Source of the DNA: Beta vulgaris subsp. vulgaris
Lineage: Eukaryota > Streptophyta > Magnoliopsida > Caryophyllales > Amaranthaceae
Length of the DNA: 64,000 bases
Direction of reading: 5' to 3'
Assembly (NCBI RefSeq): GCF_026745355.1
Contig: NC_079205.1
Coordinates: 4,508,832 to 4,572,831, forward strand
The translations under genes and the position numbers were made by a program. This document shows positions 1-11,522 of this stretch, in pieces; positions within the stretch are counted from its first letter, which is position 1; each line of letters opens with the position of its first letter. Below the pieces are notes generated by a model. It worked only from the letters and a program-made list of their open reading frames with translations. It made no database searches and was not told where the DNA came from.

Positions 1-1091
1 AATTTTTTCAAATTAGGTTAACATCATATTATTGGCAAAAATCTAATTGATTTTTAGTTGAAGAGCCATTTGTTTTGTTGCCTTCGATCTGTTTTTCCTC
101 ATTCAATTTAAAATAGTAATTTTGTAATTAGAAAGTAAAAATGGATCAAGTAAGAAGTCGATTAACATCATATATTAGTCAAATTCAGACGTAATTTCAA
201 ATTAACAAGGACAAATATATATACTCTAATGTCACGAAACCAATTAAGAAGTTGCAACCCTTTTTTACAAAATTAACAAATCTCACATGTTGGTATCTAT
301 TCAGATATGTCCATGCAATTTGTCGATCATTGATTATTGACCAAGAAAGAGCTAGGTTCAATTTTAGTTATAGATCATCGATATGAAATTAACTCGAAGA
401 GGAATACAACGTTATCACTAGTCATATATAATTCATAACGTAGAATTTTTAGTGGAAAATGGTTGAAATTCCATACATGAAGATATATTCTTAAAGAAAT
501 TTTTCAAAATGTAACACTACACTAGTAGAAAAAAGTTATTTTACTGTGCTACTTATTAAATGCTCCGATTTTGCTCATAAACCCATCATTTAATGAGCAC
601 CATCTTCCTTTATCCGCAAATAACACTTCTCTGTCATTTTTCTAGTATTTTGTAATGTTACTACTGATGTTACGTTGAAGAAACTAGGCAAATTATATCG
701 TCCCTGCTGATGTTGGGGTTTTTGTAACAGATGATTCTCCAATTTAATAAAATGCTAACGTGTTTTTCCGGTCAAAGAAAAAAAGGAGCCTTTGAGGTTC
801 CACAATGAAACGACGAACGACCAATTAAAATTTGTAAAAATAAGGTTCTAATTGAACTCCTAGTGATGGTAAATGATGTGTCCATGAACATGAATGAGGC
901 GGTACATCCTCTCGGGAAACCTATCAATCGTGATTGTCCATGAACATTAGTATTTTTTGCACGCTATATATACGCATTATATTAACGTATTTTTTTCTCA
1001 ATTGGTTATTCATCAGTGTTACAATTTTTTTTGATTCGAACAGACATTTATAATTATTTTTAATTTTTTAAATATGTTTTTCTTAAATTAA
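1..1091. other. AT-rich intergenic stretch, no gene seen
   Basis: I see no coding frame, RNA gene or LTR here. A short segment at about 521-650 begins CACTAGTAGAAAAA and ends with TTTTTCTAGTATTTT, which resembles the ends of a very small CACTA-type element, but the match is imperfect and no 3-bp target duplication is clear. Confidence 0.5.
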
Positions 1092-1129
1092 TACTCCCTT
1101 TGTATTTTTTTATCTTTCTCACTTATAAG

Positions 1130-3930
1130 TGTGGGCGCCATTCCTACCTTGGATTTTATTCTGGATTTGAGGAAGTCTTTTGCATTTGGGAAGTTGAGGA
1201 TGGAGTTGCATAGTGACTGCCAAGGCCCACCTTTTGAGATGGGAAACAAATCATGAATAGTGAAAGATGGTGAGTAAACATATTTCTCGTGAATGACACG
1301 CCTCCATAAAGCTGAAGGTTCCATAAAAAATCTCCATATCCATTTAAATAAGAGGCCAAAATTCCTGTGAAACAAATAGCCCATGCCTAAGCCACCCAAC
1401 TGCTTTGGCAGTTCCACCATGTTCCAAGGCGCCAGAGATAGAGATCTCCTATCACTTCCACTCCATAGAAATTGTCTCTGGATTTTGCTTATCTTCTCAA
1501 TAATTCCCTTAGGAACCGGGAAAAGAGACATAAAGTAGAGCGGCAGATTGGAGAACGAAGCTTTGATGAGAGTGAGCCTTCCTCCAAGTGATAACATTTT
1601 CCCTTCCATGAAGCAAGCTTCTTTGACATACGGGAGATGATAGGGTCCCATGTACTCAGCCGAGAAGAGGCACCCCCGATTGGGAGGCCTAAATAAGTAA
1701 AGGGGATAGCGCCAATCTTGCACAAGAGGCAGTTGGCTGCGTTCTTTAACCATCCATCCTCCACGTTGATTCCAATGAGAGAACTCTTATGAAAGTTTAC
1801 TTGTAAACCTGAAGCAAGGTTAAACAAAATAAGAGTTTTTTTGATATTCAATAAATAACTCAGATTTAGAGGGCAAACAATATTGTATCATCCGTGTATT
1901 GAAGGTGTGTGATGTTCGACCCATTTTCGCACACCTCCACCCCTTCCCAAAGCTTCAGTGATGTAGCTTTTTGGACTAACAGACTAAGGGTTTCCACAAT
2001 AAGGTCGAAGAGGAAAGGTGATAGGAGGTCCCCTTGACGAAGACCTCGATGTAGCTTGAATGGAACAGTGGGGGAACCATTCACTATGATAGAAGCCGCG
2101 ACATCCATGGAACAAGCCTTGATCCACGGTCTCCAAAGAGGTGGGAATCCCATTTGATCCAAAGTCCAATCCAGGTAACTCCAAGAAACACTGTCGAACG
2201 CCTTGTGAAAGTCCAGTTTGAATATTGTGGCTTTTGATTTCCTCCGCTTGCAAGAATCTATCAATTCTCCTGCTATGAGGGCTCCATCCAGAATTTGACG
2301 ACCCTTAACGAAGGAGGATTGGTGAGGGCCGATAAGGAAAGGCATAACCTTTTGGAGTCTCCTTGCAAGCAACTTGGCAATAATTTTGTATGAGCAACCA
2401 ACCATGCTAATTAGCCTGAAATCCTTCAAACCATCTGGATTCTCGCATTTGGGAATTAGGGCGATCCAAGCCACATTCGCACCTTTTGGCAAAGTTTGAT
2501 TTGACCAAAAATCATCAACCATCTTGTAGATATCCTCTTTGATGAACTCCCACGACTCCTTTATAAAACTGAAATTGAAACCGTCAGGCCCGGGGGCTTT
2601 TTGCGGGTTGCAAGAGGCCATAGCATCATCAATTTGCTGCCTAGAGAAGGCGGCAGTTGAGGGAAGAGGCTTCCTGGTGAGATAATCTTTTGAAATTCAG
2701 TCCATTAAAAACTGGCCTAGATGTGAAATACTCCTTGAAAATATTTTTAAAGTACTTTACTGCTTCTCTTTGAATACCTGCACAATCAGAAATGTTAGTG
2801 CCATCAATATTTAATGAGGTTATAGTGTTTCGGTTTTTTCGGATAGAGGCTAGGGTGTGAAAATAGCGGGTGTTTTTGTCTCCCTCCTTGAGCCATTTAG
2901 CTCTCGAGTTTTGGGCCCACAATTGTTCTTTCCTTTTTAGCCATAGCCACAGGTTTTGTTGGGCCAGGCGTCTTTCTTTTAACTCATCCTGATCAAGAGT
3001 TTTGGAGTTTCACTCAAGGTCAAGTCTGTGGATCGTGTCTTCCAACACAGAGATGTTGCGGTCAATATGACCGAAGACTTTGGAGTTCTAGTCTTTTAAC
3101 TTACATTTCACATTATGAAACTTCTCGTTGAGCTGAGCATTACCACTATTCAGCCAAACTTCCTGAATGAGTTTTAAACAACCCAGATGAGAGAGCCACA
3201 TGTTCTGAAATCTAAAGGGTTTGGGTCCCCAGTTTTTTGGTGAGGAATTGATCAAAAGTGGGCAGTGATCTGAGAGGGATCTTTTTAAAAGCGAGGCTTG
3301 AAGGTGGGGGAAGGAGGATATCCAATCCGGGTTAACAAAAAGGCGGTCTAGCTTGCTCTTAGATGGGTCGCGGAACCAAGTGAACCACCCATTTGAGAGT
3401 GGTATTTTTGTTAGATGAAGGTCATGAATAAAGCTTGAGAAGTCGTCAATACCCCTTTGGGAGGCTAAGTTACTGCCTCTATCCGCGGCGTCCAAAACCT
3501 CATTAAAATCACCCAAAATGAAACATGGCTTGTTTATGAAGGTGCAAAATTCTCTAATTTCATGCCAGACTGCGGCCCTGGTATCAATGTCACAGGAGTT
3601 GTATATGTTAATGATGCAGCCTTCGAAATTCGAGCATTTAATTTTTCCTTGCATTGCCACCCAATGAGTGGCGATCTTGTGTGAGGAAATTTCAAAGAAA
3701 TCTTGCTCCCATATGGTAAGAATACCTCCTGAATTTCCATTTGATGGGCTAAAAAGGAAGTCAAGATGATCATTATTCCAGAAGGATTTTAAGATCTTAC
3801 TGTTGATCATTTCCATCTTTGTTTCATGTATGAGGATAACATTTGGATTGTTGGAGATTATCAGTTTTCTTAAGCAACTGCGTTTGATGCGGGCGTTCAG
3901 CCCTCTAATATTCCATGAAATCACCTTCAT
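1130..3930 (-). pseudogene. LINE ORF2: endonuclease and reverse transcriptase, broken
   Basis: ORF2 probably starts at the ATG at 3930 (MKVISWNIRGLNARIK). The APE-type endonuclease runs to about 3088 and keeps its motifs: NIRGLN, HETK (the usual E), GDFNEV, KLDRLFVN and SDHCPLLI, so the catalytic Asp/His residues look intact. A stop at 3088 and later frame changes (about 2922, 2641, 2621, 1866, 1851, 1753) break the rest. The reverse transcriptase at 2621-1866 has KAPGPDGF, SSFVKGRQILDG, LDFHKAFDSV, GLRQGD and an active-site variant YTDD. It is followed by YLGLPIGG and the GGLGMG connection region, then the copy ends. The RNase H domain expected in related elements is absent. Confidence 0.85.
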
Positions 3931-4112
3931 TGGGAATGGGGGTAAATTTTTAGAGAAGTGGCATTGCTCATGGGAGACTAGAGTCCCAATCATGCTTTTG
4001 ACTCCTTAAAACTGCCTCAATTCGAGATAAGAGTTCTGAGGAGGGGCCTTGAAACGAGAGACCAACTAAGTGGCAAGGTTCATCACATCAGTGGGTGTGA
4101 CTTTATGAAAAT

Positions 4113-5989
4113 TTACATCATATTTTTTTGAGAAGGAGCTGGGGGAAGGCTGAGAAGGGGGATGGTTAGAGATGGTGGAGGAGAGATTTTGTTTTTGTTT
4201 TTTGGCTTTTTTGAGAAGTTTACGGGCCTGCTTTTTTGCAGTTTCTGTTTTTTTAATTGAGAGGGGGATACGATCCCAGACATAGAGGAGGATGAGGAAG
4301 GGAGATTTTTGTTTGGTTTAGAAAGGGGACAGAACTTATTGAAGGTTGCAATTGGGCTTAAATGTTTTGGATTTTTGGGATTTGGAGGTTTTTTCGGAGG
4401 CTTTGGGTTGGACTTTACTGGAGTGGAAGTATTTGAGCCCATTAAGGCTGACGGGACAGACTGAGATTTTTTCGAGTTGGCTAAGGATAGGTCAGTGGAT
4501 TTGATAGGGGATTTTGTCAGAGTTGTTGATTGGTTCTCAGACTTTTCATTATTTGGTAATAATGGGGGGCTGTTCTCAAGAAAAGTGTTCTGAGGAGAGT
4601 TTAGATTTTGTATTCCATCATTAAAGGCATGTGACTCGAGGGGGGGTTTAGCATGTTTTCAAAATCATTCTCCTGTTTCCGAGGAGAACTAATCATGCCC
4701 CCGGAGAACACGACTGGGCTAGAAGGAGAAGGTGAAGAGTCTGGGATTGGATGGTTATGGTCAACCTGATCAATTTAGTTAGGATTGTTACCTGGAATGT
4801 TCAGTGGATTGTCACCACCCATACATGCAAGGTAAGTGATGGGGATGTGAGTCATCTTCGAAGGTATGAATTGGGAAGAAAGGGTCTTCTATCTTCAAAT
4901 GGATTTTACAATTGACTTTGAACATGCAATCTGTGATTATCATAACCTTTGCACAGTCAAAATTGGAGTAGTCAATGGAGATAACTCTCCCGTAGATACT
5001 TGCAATTTTATGAAAATTTCCATAGTTCCAGGCCACAAACAGAACTCCATGGATTCTGAGGTTCGTCTGTCTCCACTGCGGGGCTACTGAATCATCTATA
5101 TCCCGAATCACTGCAAACCACTGATCCAGCCATTTGCTGGCGATCATGGCCTTTTTTTCTTCGACTGATTCAAAGGTGATAACATGCAACAAACCACCCA
5201 CGGGCTTGATAGACATACCAAACACTCCTTTCGCCAAAAACATTTCCATGAGTTCCGCTGAGGTTTGGGACGAGATAGCCACAGCAAAAATACTCCTTTG
5301 GTGAAATTCTTGATTATCATATAGAATGGACCCCTCTATGACCAGAGTAGGTTCGTCTTCTACTTCTGCTGGAGAGAGGTTGTCTCTGGCTTCGACAGTG
5401 GCTTCACCAAGAAGTTTGGTACTAGCAATCTTTGAGACACTGGGGTTTTCGACAAAGAAGTCAGGGATGGGTTCTTCAATGTTATGGGCTGCATTTGGGG
5501 GGAAGGATGTGAAATGGAAGGGTTGGCATAGGCAGGATGGGTTTGGGAGGAGGAAACATCCTTGTAAGAGCGGTGGTCTCGCAAGGAGGATGAATAGGGG
5601 CGATGATGGCCAGGGATGGTTTTAAGTTTTGGTTGATTGTTTTTTTTTTTTTTTTGTTGTTTGGGGTGGTTTAGATGGGTGGGGGGTGGTTTGGTTGAGG
5701 TTTCAGATTTTGCAGGTTGTACTAGGAGTCTTCGACCCTCCAGTTTAACACCATGAAACTCCATAATGGCCGCCTTTTGAGCATTTGAGTCCTAGAATCT
5801 GATGAAAGCATAGCGGTATTTGATTGATGGCTTTGATGAAGAGGGGACAACAATGTGGACTATAGGCCCAAATTTGCAGAAAAGACTATTCAGGTCAGAG
5901 GGGCGGGTGTCTAGAGGAAGATGGTTAATGAAGATGGTTTTGGCTGCCATGCCAGCTGGGCGAGGCCTCTTTGCTTTTCTTCGATACAC
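4113..5989 (-). pseudogene. LINE ORF1: RRM plus DUF4283-like nucleic-acid-binding protein, broken
   Basis: The first segment (5989-5792) encodes an RNA-recognition motif: RNP2-like TIFINHLPLD, then FCKFGPIVHIVV and an RNP1-like YRYAFIRF. It continues in other frames at 5764-5360 (basic, Pro/Ser-rich linker) and 5282-4812, which resembles the DUF4283 region of plant LINE ORF1 proteins (SKWLDQWFAVIRDID, then RIHGVLFVAWN). The tail at 4442-4113 is Lys/Pro/Ser-rich. ORF1 proteins of this type bind the element's own RNA in a ribonucleoprotein particle. At least three frame breaks separate the segments, so no intact protein can be made. The exact start is not certain. Confidence 0.75.
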
Positions 5990-6338
5990 TTTAGTCCAGG
6001 CTTCAAAGGGAGGTGGAGGGAGGGGGGGTGGTGGTTAGGGAGCGGGGGTTCTCTCACGGCTATTCTCTCTCACTCTCTCTCTCTCTCTTTCTTTCTCTCT
6101 CTAGACATCTTTACTTTTGACACTATTCACAATTAACGAGAATCTTTTATATTTTTCTCAATATATAAGAAAAAATATAGTCATGTGAGGTCTTGTTTGA
6201 TTCGTCTAATGAGTATTTTGTTAATATTCAATTATTATAATTTTACTAGTATGTAGTGAAAGATATTTAATGTTGAATAAATGCATTGGCAAACGTGCAA
6301 AGTCAAAGTATGAAAGATAAAAAAATACGAAGAGAGTA

Positions 6339-6694
6339 TAATGTTATGTTGGTTTTTTTAGTTATTTAATACTCATCATTATTCAAATATATTTGAAAGA
6401 AGAAAATGTAAAGCAGAAAAAAAAACTTGCGCTTAAATACAGTGGAAGAATTTGTGTTATTAGGTTCAATCGTTGAATATTAATAAAGTGGAAGGGTTTG
6501 ATTTATATAATAGAGATTACCGAATAATAATCAACATTTAGGTTTTAAAATATTATCAGCATAATTATTAATATGAAATTCAATTTATTTATTATTTCTT
6601 GTTATTGTGTCAATCAAGTTATATTGTTAATTTAATTTTTTATCAGAGTTTTTCACACATATTTAAGAAGAGAAAATTATTCTCCTTAATTTAA
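6339..6694. other. AT-rich spacer, no gene seen
   Basis: This is AT-rich sequence between two Stowaway-like MITEs. I see no conserved frame or repeat boundary in it. Confidence 0.5.
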
Positions 6695-6696
6695 TA

Positions 6697-6947
6697 CTCC
6701 ATTTGGTCTTTATTAGTTTACCCGTTTTGACATTATTCACATACATGACTTTGACTATCTCTTGTAATTTGTATTTAAGGAAAAATATAGTCATGTGAGA
6801 TCTTGTTGGATTCGTCTCAATGTGTATTATCCAAATATCAACTTTTTGTAATTTTTGCTTATCGAAAATTAGAGATATTAAGATTCAAATTAGTGTCTCG
6901 ACAAATGTGCCCAAAGAAAGGGGTAAACTAATAAAGTCCAGAGGGAG
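6697..6947. mobile_element. Stowaway-like MITE
   Basis: The ends form inverted repeats (CTCCATTTGGTCTTTATTAG at the left, CTAATAAAGTCCAGAGGGAG at the right) flanked by TA on both sides. Its interior shares a block around TATAGTCATGTGAGATCTTG with the MITEs at 1094-6336, 58641-58896 and 59584-59775, so it is a divergent member of that group. Confidence 0.8.
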
Positions 6948-7155
6948 TATTAAATCGAAATTTCAAATTTCATTTCATTGTTAACTTGTTCAATATATGT
7001 AGCAAGTAGGAAGAAGCAAATATATATTGTAATTTGAATTCATTAAAGGTAATACCAAACTTTTTGTAAGGGGACATCATCTTCCTCCCCCCTTCACTTA
7101 TATATTTGAGATACTTTGAATCGCTGATATGTATGTAAAAGAATACTTCGGACTA

Positions 7156-7358
7156 CCAACACATGCTTAGATCAACTGGTAAGGGAGTTGTTCTAGCTTA
7201 ACCAGAGGTCTCGGGTTCGAGCCCTGGGAACGCAGCAGAGTGTGTTGGGAGAGCTTTCCCCCCAATTGGGACCTGACCCGGCTCGAATCCGGATTAGTCG
7301 GGATCCAAAATGGATTTCGGAAACCGGGTATGGTTCACCAAAAAAAAAAAAAAAAAAA
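7156..7358 (+). mobile_element. tRNA-derived SINE with 15-bp target-site duplication
   Basis: The element has an internal RNA polymerase III promoter: a box A-like stretch near 7168-7182 and a good box B (GGTTCGAGCCC, 7214-7224). It ends in an A-run (about 7340-7358). The 15-bp duplication GAATACTTCGGACTA flanks it exactly (7141-7155 and 7359-7373). Length, promoter boxes, A-tail and duplication together mark a plant SINE mobilised by LINE machinery. It is not a functional tRNA gene, since no cloverleaf can be completed around box B. Confidence 0.9.
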
Positions 7359-7373
7359 GAATACTTCGGACTA

Positions 7374-7731
7374 TTTAAGAAAGCACTTTGGGATTATTTT
7401 GGAATAATCAACCGTTGGAATTATTCTGAAAAGACATGTAAACGTCGCGATTCCTAATACCAATTTTTCCTTAATTTTATGCAGTTGCACAATATCCCTA
7501 TAGATAGGAAGTTCACAAATTAATGAGATTTTGTGTGTTTATTAATAGTTTTAAAAAGGGTTGTATACTCGTATTAATAACATGGATTTCATGGAAGTCA
7601 AAAATTAATAGTTTTAAATATCAAAATCTACCAGATATTGGTTTTGCATTAACTAGTGGTCACCCCAAAATGATCTTCAATTTGTCACGTTGCGCAAGAC
7701 ACAAAAAATTAGCAAGTAGCCAAACCTTCAA
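7374..7731. other. Upstream region of the secreted-peptide gene
   Basis: There is no coding frame here. The stretch lies between the SINE and the TATA box of the gene at 7854, so it is the likely promoter-proximal region. Confidence 0.4.
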
Positions 7732-7740
7732 TATAAATAG
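7732..7740 (+). promoter_or_regulatory. TATA box of the secreted-peptide gene
   Basis: TATAAATAG lies 114 bases before the ATG at 7854. Initiation about 30 bases further on would give a leader of roughly 85-90 bases without another ATG before 7854. A second TATATAA at 7816-7822 is too close to the ATG to be the better choice. Confidence 0.5.
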
Positions 7741-7853
7741 AGATTGTTGTTCAAGCAATCTTCGTCACATAATCGCATAGCAACAACGTAACAATTGATA
7801 AACACAAACCAAACTATATAAATCTGTTCAAAATTAATTAACGGTGATCTAAA

Positions 7854-9712
7854 ATGAAGACATTTGCGTTTCTCCCCATCCTAATGCTCAGCTTACTCCT
7901 TACAACTTCTTCCGGTAATTTATATATCAATTCTTGCCAACTACTAATATTATACATATGCTTTATTATTAATTCATCTCTTTATCCTTAATCATGAAGA
8001 TTATTGATCGAATCACTATCTTAGGAGTCCAACTTAGACTCTTACAAGTTTAGTTGGTAGTTGGTACTAACTAAACACTTTTGGGTACAATTAGAAGTAT
8101 TCTGATCGAAAACATTCTTTAGTACCAATATATACTACTACTTTATTATTTTTATTTTTTTTACTACATGAAAACTTACAGGATGGAAAGAAACTAACGC
8201 AAAACATAAGTAAAAAAACGAACATCTAGAAAGTATAGCTAAGCTAGGTCATGGGCCTCAAGTACCAAATTTGGTTCTCATCTACATTGGTATTCTTTTC
8301 TAATATGTTGGTAGTAGTAGAATGAAATATACTCTAAATTTTGTATTAATATTATAACATTGTGTATTTGTCAATATTAAGAGGTCATTTGGTTCACTTC
8401 TAATTCCATTGAAATTTGGATAAATACAAAATAGGATAGTTGTTTGGTATGCTGGAAATAGAGAATTCATGGGAAATAGAATTTTCAAGAAAATGAAAAT
8501 TCCTATGAAATGTAAGAAATTAATCACCAATCCCCCTTAGTAATTAGAAATTCCTGTGTCAATTACAAATTCTTATGCTCAACCAAACACCAAAAGCCAT
8601 TTTCTTGGAAATAGACAAGGAAATTTACTTCTCATGAAAATTAAATTCCAATGATAACCAAACGAGCTCCCATTAAACCTTTGTGTTGGTTCCCATAATT
8701 GTTTATTTCATACCATCAACATATATATGCCTGAATTGTGTGCTTAAACTTGTTCAGAAGTCACTTCTAAAATAATGCAATTTTTCCCATTATCAAAAAA
8801 ATTAAAAGAGAATTATGTGAGTCTAAAAATAGACCTCCCATTGTTTGTGACTAAGACTTTTTCTCTTTAAAATATTAATTCCTCCCTCTATAAGCAATAA
8901 CCATTCAAGTTTTGTGGTAAACAAATAATAAACTTTAACCAATAAAAATTTCCATATGCATTAATAGATTGTACTAGTTCGAAATTTTCAATGACTTTCA
9001 TATTAGGGTATCTTTGTAGACTTATACAACTACTACACTTATCCAAAAAAATTGAAATTAAAAATAACAATTCGTTGATTTAATGTCATACGATATCCAA
9101 TAGAAATCAAACTAAGAAAATACATATAAAAATTCTTTTATGGCATAGGAAAATTATGATCGTTCATAAGATCAAACACTTTCGACATACCCTCTTTCAT
9201 ATCATTATTGTTTCTACAACCTTCTATTGAGGGTCCATCAATTTGTTGTACTCTTTTCAAAATTATTGTTCAAGTATAATCTCTCACCATTATAATTTAA
9301 AAATCACAATTAATTTCAGACAGTGGTATATATTTTTTTCAATAAGATTTGTACTCGTTATTAAAACAATTTTTTCCACTTCTCTTGGGGTTTCTTGAAA
9401 ACAACCACAGGTACAACGTTGGTTGCTCATGAGAATTATGTGGGTTGCGACGGGGGAACTTGTCCTCCTCAGCCTTCTTTACCCGGGAAAGCTCTATCTC
9501 CTTCAGCTGAACCGCCTTCGACCGAAACAGCGGCGCCATCTCCAGTTGCTCAGCCACCCTCCACCGGAGAAGCACCAACTCCTGTTGCTAAGTCACCGAG
9601 TCATTCACGTGTTACACTACCAAGTTTAACAAATCATGCATGTAATGCCAATTCATGCAGTGCTGGACGCAAAGTAAAATATTATATCCATGGATCGGAA
9701 TATTATGTATAA
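7854..9712 (+). CDS. Small secreted Pro/Ser-rich peptide with two C-x4-C pairs (two exons)
   Basis: Exon 1 is 7854-7914 and exon 2 is 9411-9712, joined in phase 1 across an intron of 1,496 bp with GT (7915-7916) and AG (9409-9410) ends. The product is 120 aa. Residues 1 to about 20 form a clear signal peptide (MKTFAFLPILMLSLLLTTSS), so the protein should enter the secretory pathway. The mature part starts with a Cys pair (GCDGGTC), continues as a Pro/Ser/Thr/Ala-rich stretch with PSP, PPS and APTP motifs that could be hydroxylated or arabinogalactan-modified, and ends with a second Cys pair (ACNANSC) and a basic, Tyr-rich tail (KVKYYIHGSEYYV). I do not recognise the family. It could be a signalling or defence peptide precursor, or a small cell-wall protein. 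The intron holds a Tourist-like MITE (8381-8671). Confidence 0.7.
8381..8671. mobile_element. Tourist-like MITE in the intron of the secreted-peptide gene
   Basis: The ends are imperfect inverted repeats (GAGGTCATTTGGTTCAC and its counterpart GATAACCAAACGAGCTCCC), a terminal type common in plant Tourist/Harbinger MITEs. ATTAA is present on both sides (8376-8380, 8672-8676), which includes the usual TAA target duplication. Confidence 0.65.
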
Positions 9713-10087
9713 GACCAGAGATGTAATGATCGGTATTTATAATTTTGCTGCTTTGTGAGATAATAATGCACTTAGTCAATAAGGATTAAGGGAACCTATG
9801 TGAAGAGAAGGCGTGCTAGTTGTAGTTGAACCCCAAATGGAAAAATAAAACGCAAAAAAGCTCTGATATATGTAAGATCGTACTTTTATTAAGGTCACTA
9901 AAATAAATATTGTATTTAATCGTCAATTCCTCATCATAATATTCATAAAAGTGCTAATCTCAGAACTTATAGCTACTTAACTTTAATTCTTAAATTATTA
10001 AAAAATATAATCCCTCCTCTCCTTTAATTTGGTAAATCACGGTTTTGTCATATATGGCATTTTTAAATTTTAATATCCGTAAAAGTA
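9713..10087. other. Downstream flank of the secreted-peptide gene
   Basis: This is AT-rich sequence that should contain the 3' UTR and poly(A) site of the preceding gene. No single poly(A) signal stands out, and I see no other feature before the copia element. Confidence 0.4.
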
Positions 10088-10092
10088 ATTTA

Positions 10093-10758
10093 TGTTGGAA
10101 CATTTATAGGGTAATAGGTTTGAAACTCATATGGGTATATACTAGAAGAGAAGGAGGTCTAGTATGCAAAAGATTAGAGTTCATCAAGTGGTAAAAACGC
10201 ATTGATAAACCAAGGGAGACAGAAGACTGGCCGCGAGTCGCGACTCGCGAGCTTCTTCGCGAGTCGCGACGCGTCTTCTGCCTTGGAATACGAAAAGATG
10301 CCTTGACGGTTTTATATCCGTTGTGATGTTATGCTGATCATTTTAATGACTTTTAAGGTCCTTAAATCAGTAGATTAAAGGCCTTTGATGAGTGATTAAG
10401 ATGGGGGTTATGTGATTAACCACTCTAGTCAATGAAAGGTTGTTTATGCTTATATAACCTTTGGATTCCTATGAGTGAAGGGTTAGAAGAAAAATCAGAT
10501 TTTCTATACTCTAAAATACTTCTTGCTTTGCTTAAGAGAAACCTTGCAATCTTCTCTTGAGTGTTCTTCACAACAAAAACACAAGTTCTTGTTGATTCAC
10601 TTAGAAGATCATCTAAGTGGATTGTTTCTCTCCATTGTATCTCATTAGTTATTTCGTGTTAACCCGGTGATCCTAGAGGGGCGAAATTAAACTAATAGGA
10701 AAGCGTAGTTTCCGTGCCTTGGAGTGGATATCCGGTTCTCTCATTGATCACTCTAACA
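10093..10758 (+). repeat. 5' LTR of the copia element
   Basis: It is 666 bp, TG...CA ended. A TATATAA at 10451-10457 is the probable promoter. A GC-rich palindromic block made of GAGTCGCGAC and CTCGCGAGC-type units lies at about 10231-10276. A segment at 10683-10698 is the exact reverse complement of 10761-10776, just inside the element. Confidence 0.95.
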
Positions 10759-10791
10759 ATCTATTAGTTTAATTTCTCTTTCTTTTCGGAT

Positions 10792-11488
10792 ATGGCTCAA
10801 TCACTCAAGGACATGACTATGAACTTCCAAAAGTTGGATAAGTTTGAGGGGGTGGGTATCGGAGGTGGCAAAAGAAGATGCACTTCTTGTTGACCCCTTG
10901 AATGTGGTGTATGTTTTATCAACTCCTATGCCACCACTCCCGGAAGATGGAGAGGAAGAGCCTCTTGAGACTACTAGGAAGAGGATAAAGTGGGAGAATG
11001 ATGACTACATTTGTCGTGGTCATATTCTCAACTCTCTCACCGACCCGTTGTTTGATCTCTACCAAAATGTGGAGAGTGCAAAGGAACTTTGGGATGCTCT
11101 TGAGGCCAAGTACATTTCGGAAGATGCTTCAAGTAAGAAATTCCTTGTTAGTAATTTTAATTCTTTTAAAATGACTAATGATCGGCCTATTATGGAGCAA
11201 TTCCATGAGGTTCATCATATTTTGAACCAAATAAGATCACATGGTATGGTGATGGATGAGGCAATTGCGGTTGCCTCAATCATTGACAAATTACCAAATT
11301 CTTGGAAAGATACAAAACATCTTTTAAAACATAAAAAGGAAGACATGTCCATGGAGCAATTAGGAACTCATCTTCGTATTGAAGAGGGGATCCGGGCTCA
11401 AGATGGGGTTAAGGATACTACTCCTAGTATTCCTAAATCTACCGTTAATTTGGTAGAGGTTGGTGGGTCTAGTAAGACCAAGAAATCC

Positions 11489-11522
<34 letters not shown>

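Larger units (their letters stand above)
1127..6112 (-). mobile_element. L1-type non-LTR retrotransposon (LINE) with RRM in ORF1, 3'-truncated and decayed
   Basis: Read on the minus strand the element has a CT-rich leader (about 6112-6040), an ORF1 remnant (6000-4113), then endonuclease and reverse transcriptase (3930 to about 1130). An RRM at the start of ORF1 is known from a subset of plant L1 elements. The reading ends abruptly after the reverse transcriptase and connection region: the C-terminal zinc-binding and RNase H part and the poly(A) tail are missing, so the 3' end is deleted. This is unusual, because LINEs normally lose their 5' end. The junctions carry an imperfect possible duplication (ATCTTTCTCACTT on the left, ATCTTTACTT on the right). 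Confidence 0.85.
1094..6336. mobile_element. Stowaway-like MITE split by a LINE
   Basis: The left arm (1094 to about 1126) starts CTCCCTTTGTATTTTTTTAT and the right arm (about 6116-6336) ends AAAAAATACGAAGAGAG. The two ends are terminal inverted repeats, and TA dinucleotides flank both sides (1092-1093, 6337-6338). Related copies at 58641-58896 (uninterrupted) and 59584-59775 show that the two arms were once joined as an element of roughly 255 bp. The LINE at about 1127-6112 lies between the arms, so the MITE is older than the LINE. Confidence 0.85.

Noticed and set aside
521..650. Tiny CACTA-like element
   Set aside because: The left end CACTAGTAGAAAAA fits but the right end lacks the matching CACTA terminus, and no 3-bp duplication is clear.
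7165..7240. Possible tRNA gene because of a strong box B
   Set aside because: The acceptor and anticodon stems cannot be paired, and the A-tail with 15-bp duplication identifies a SINE.
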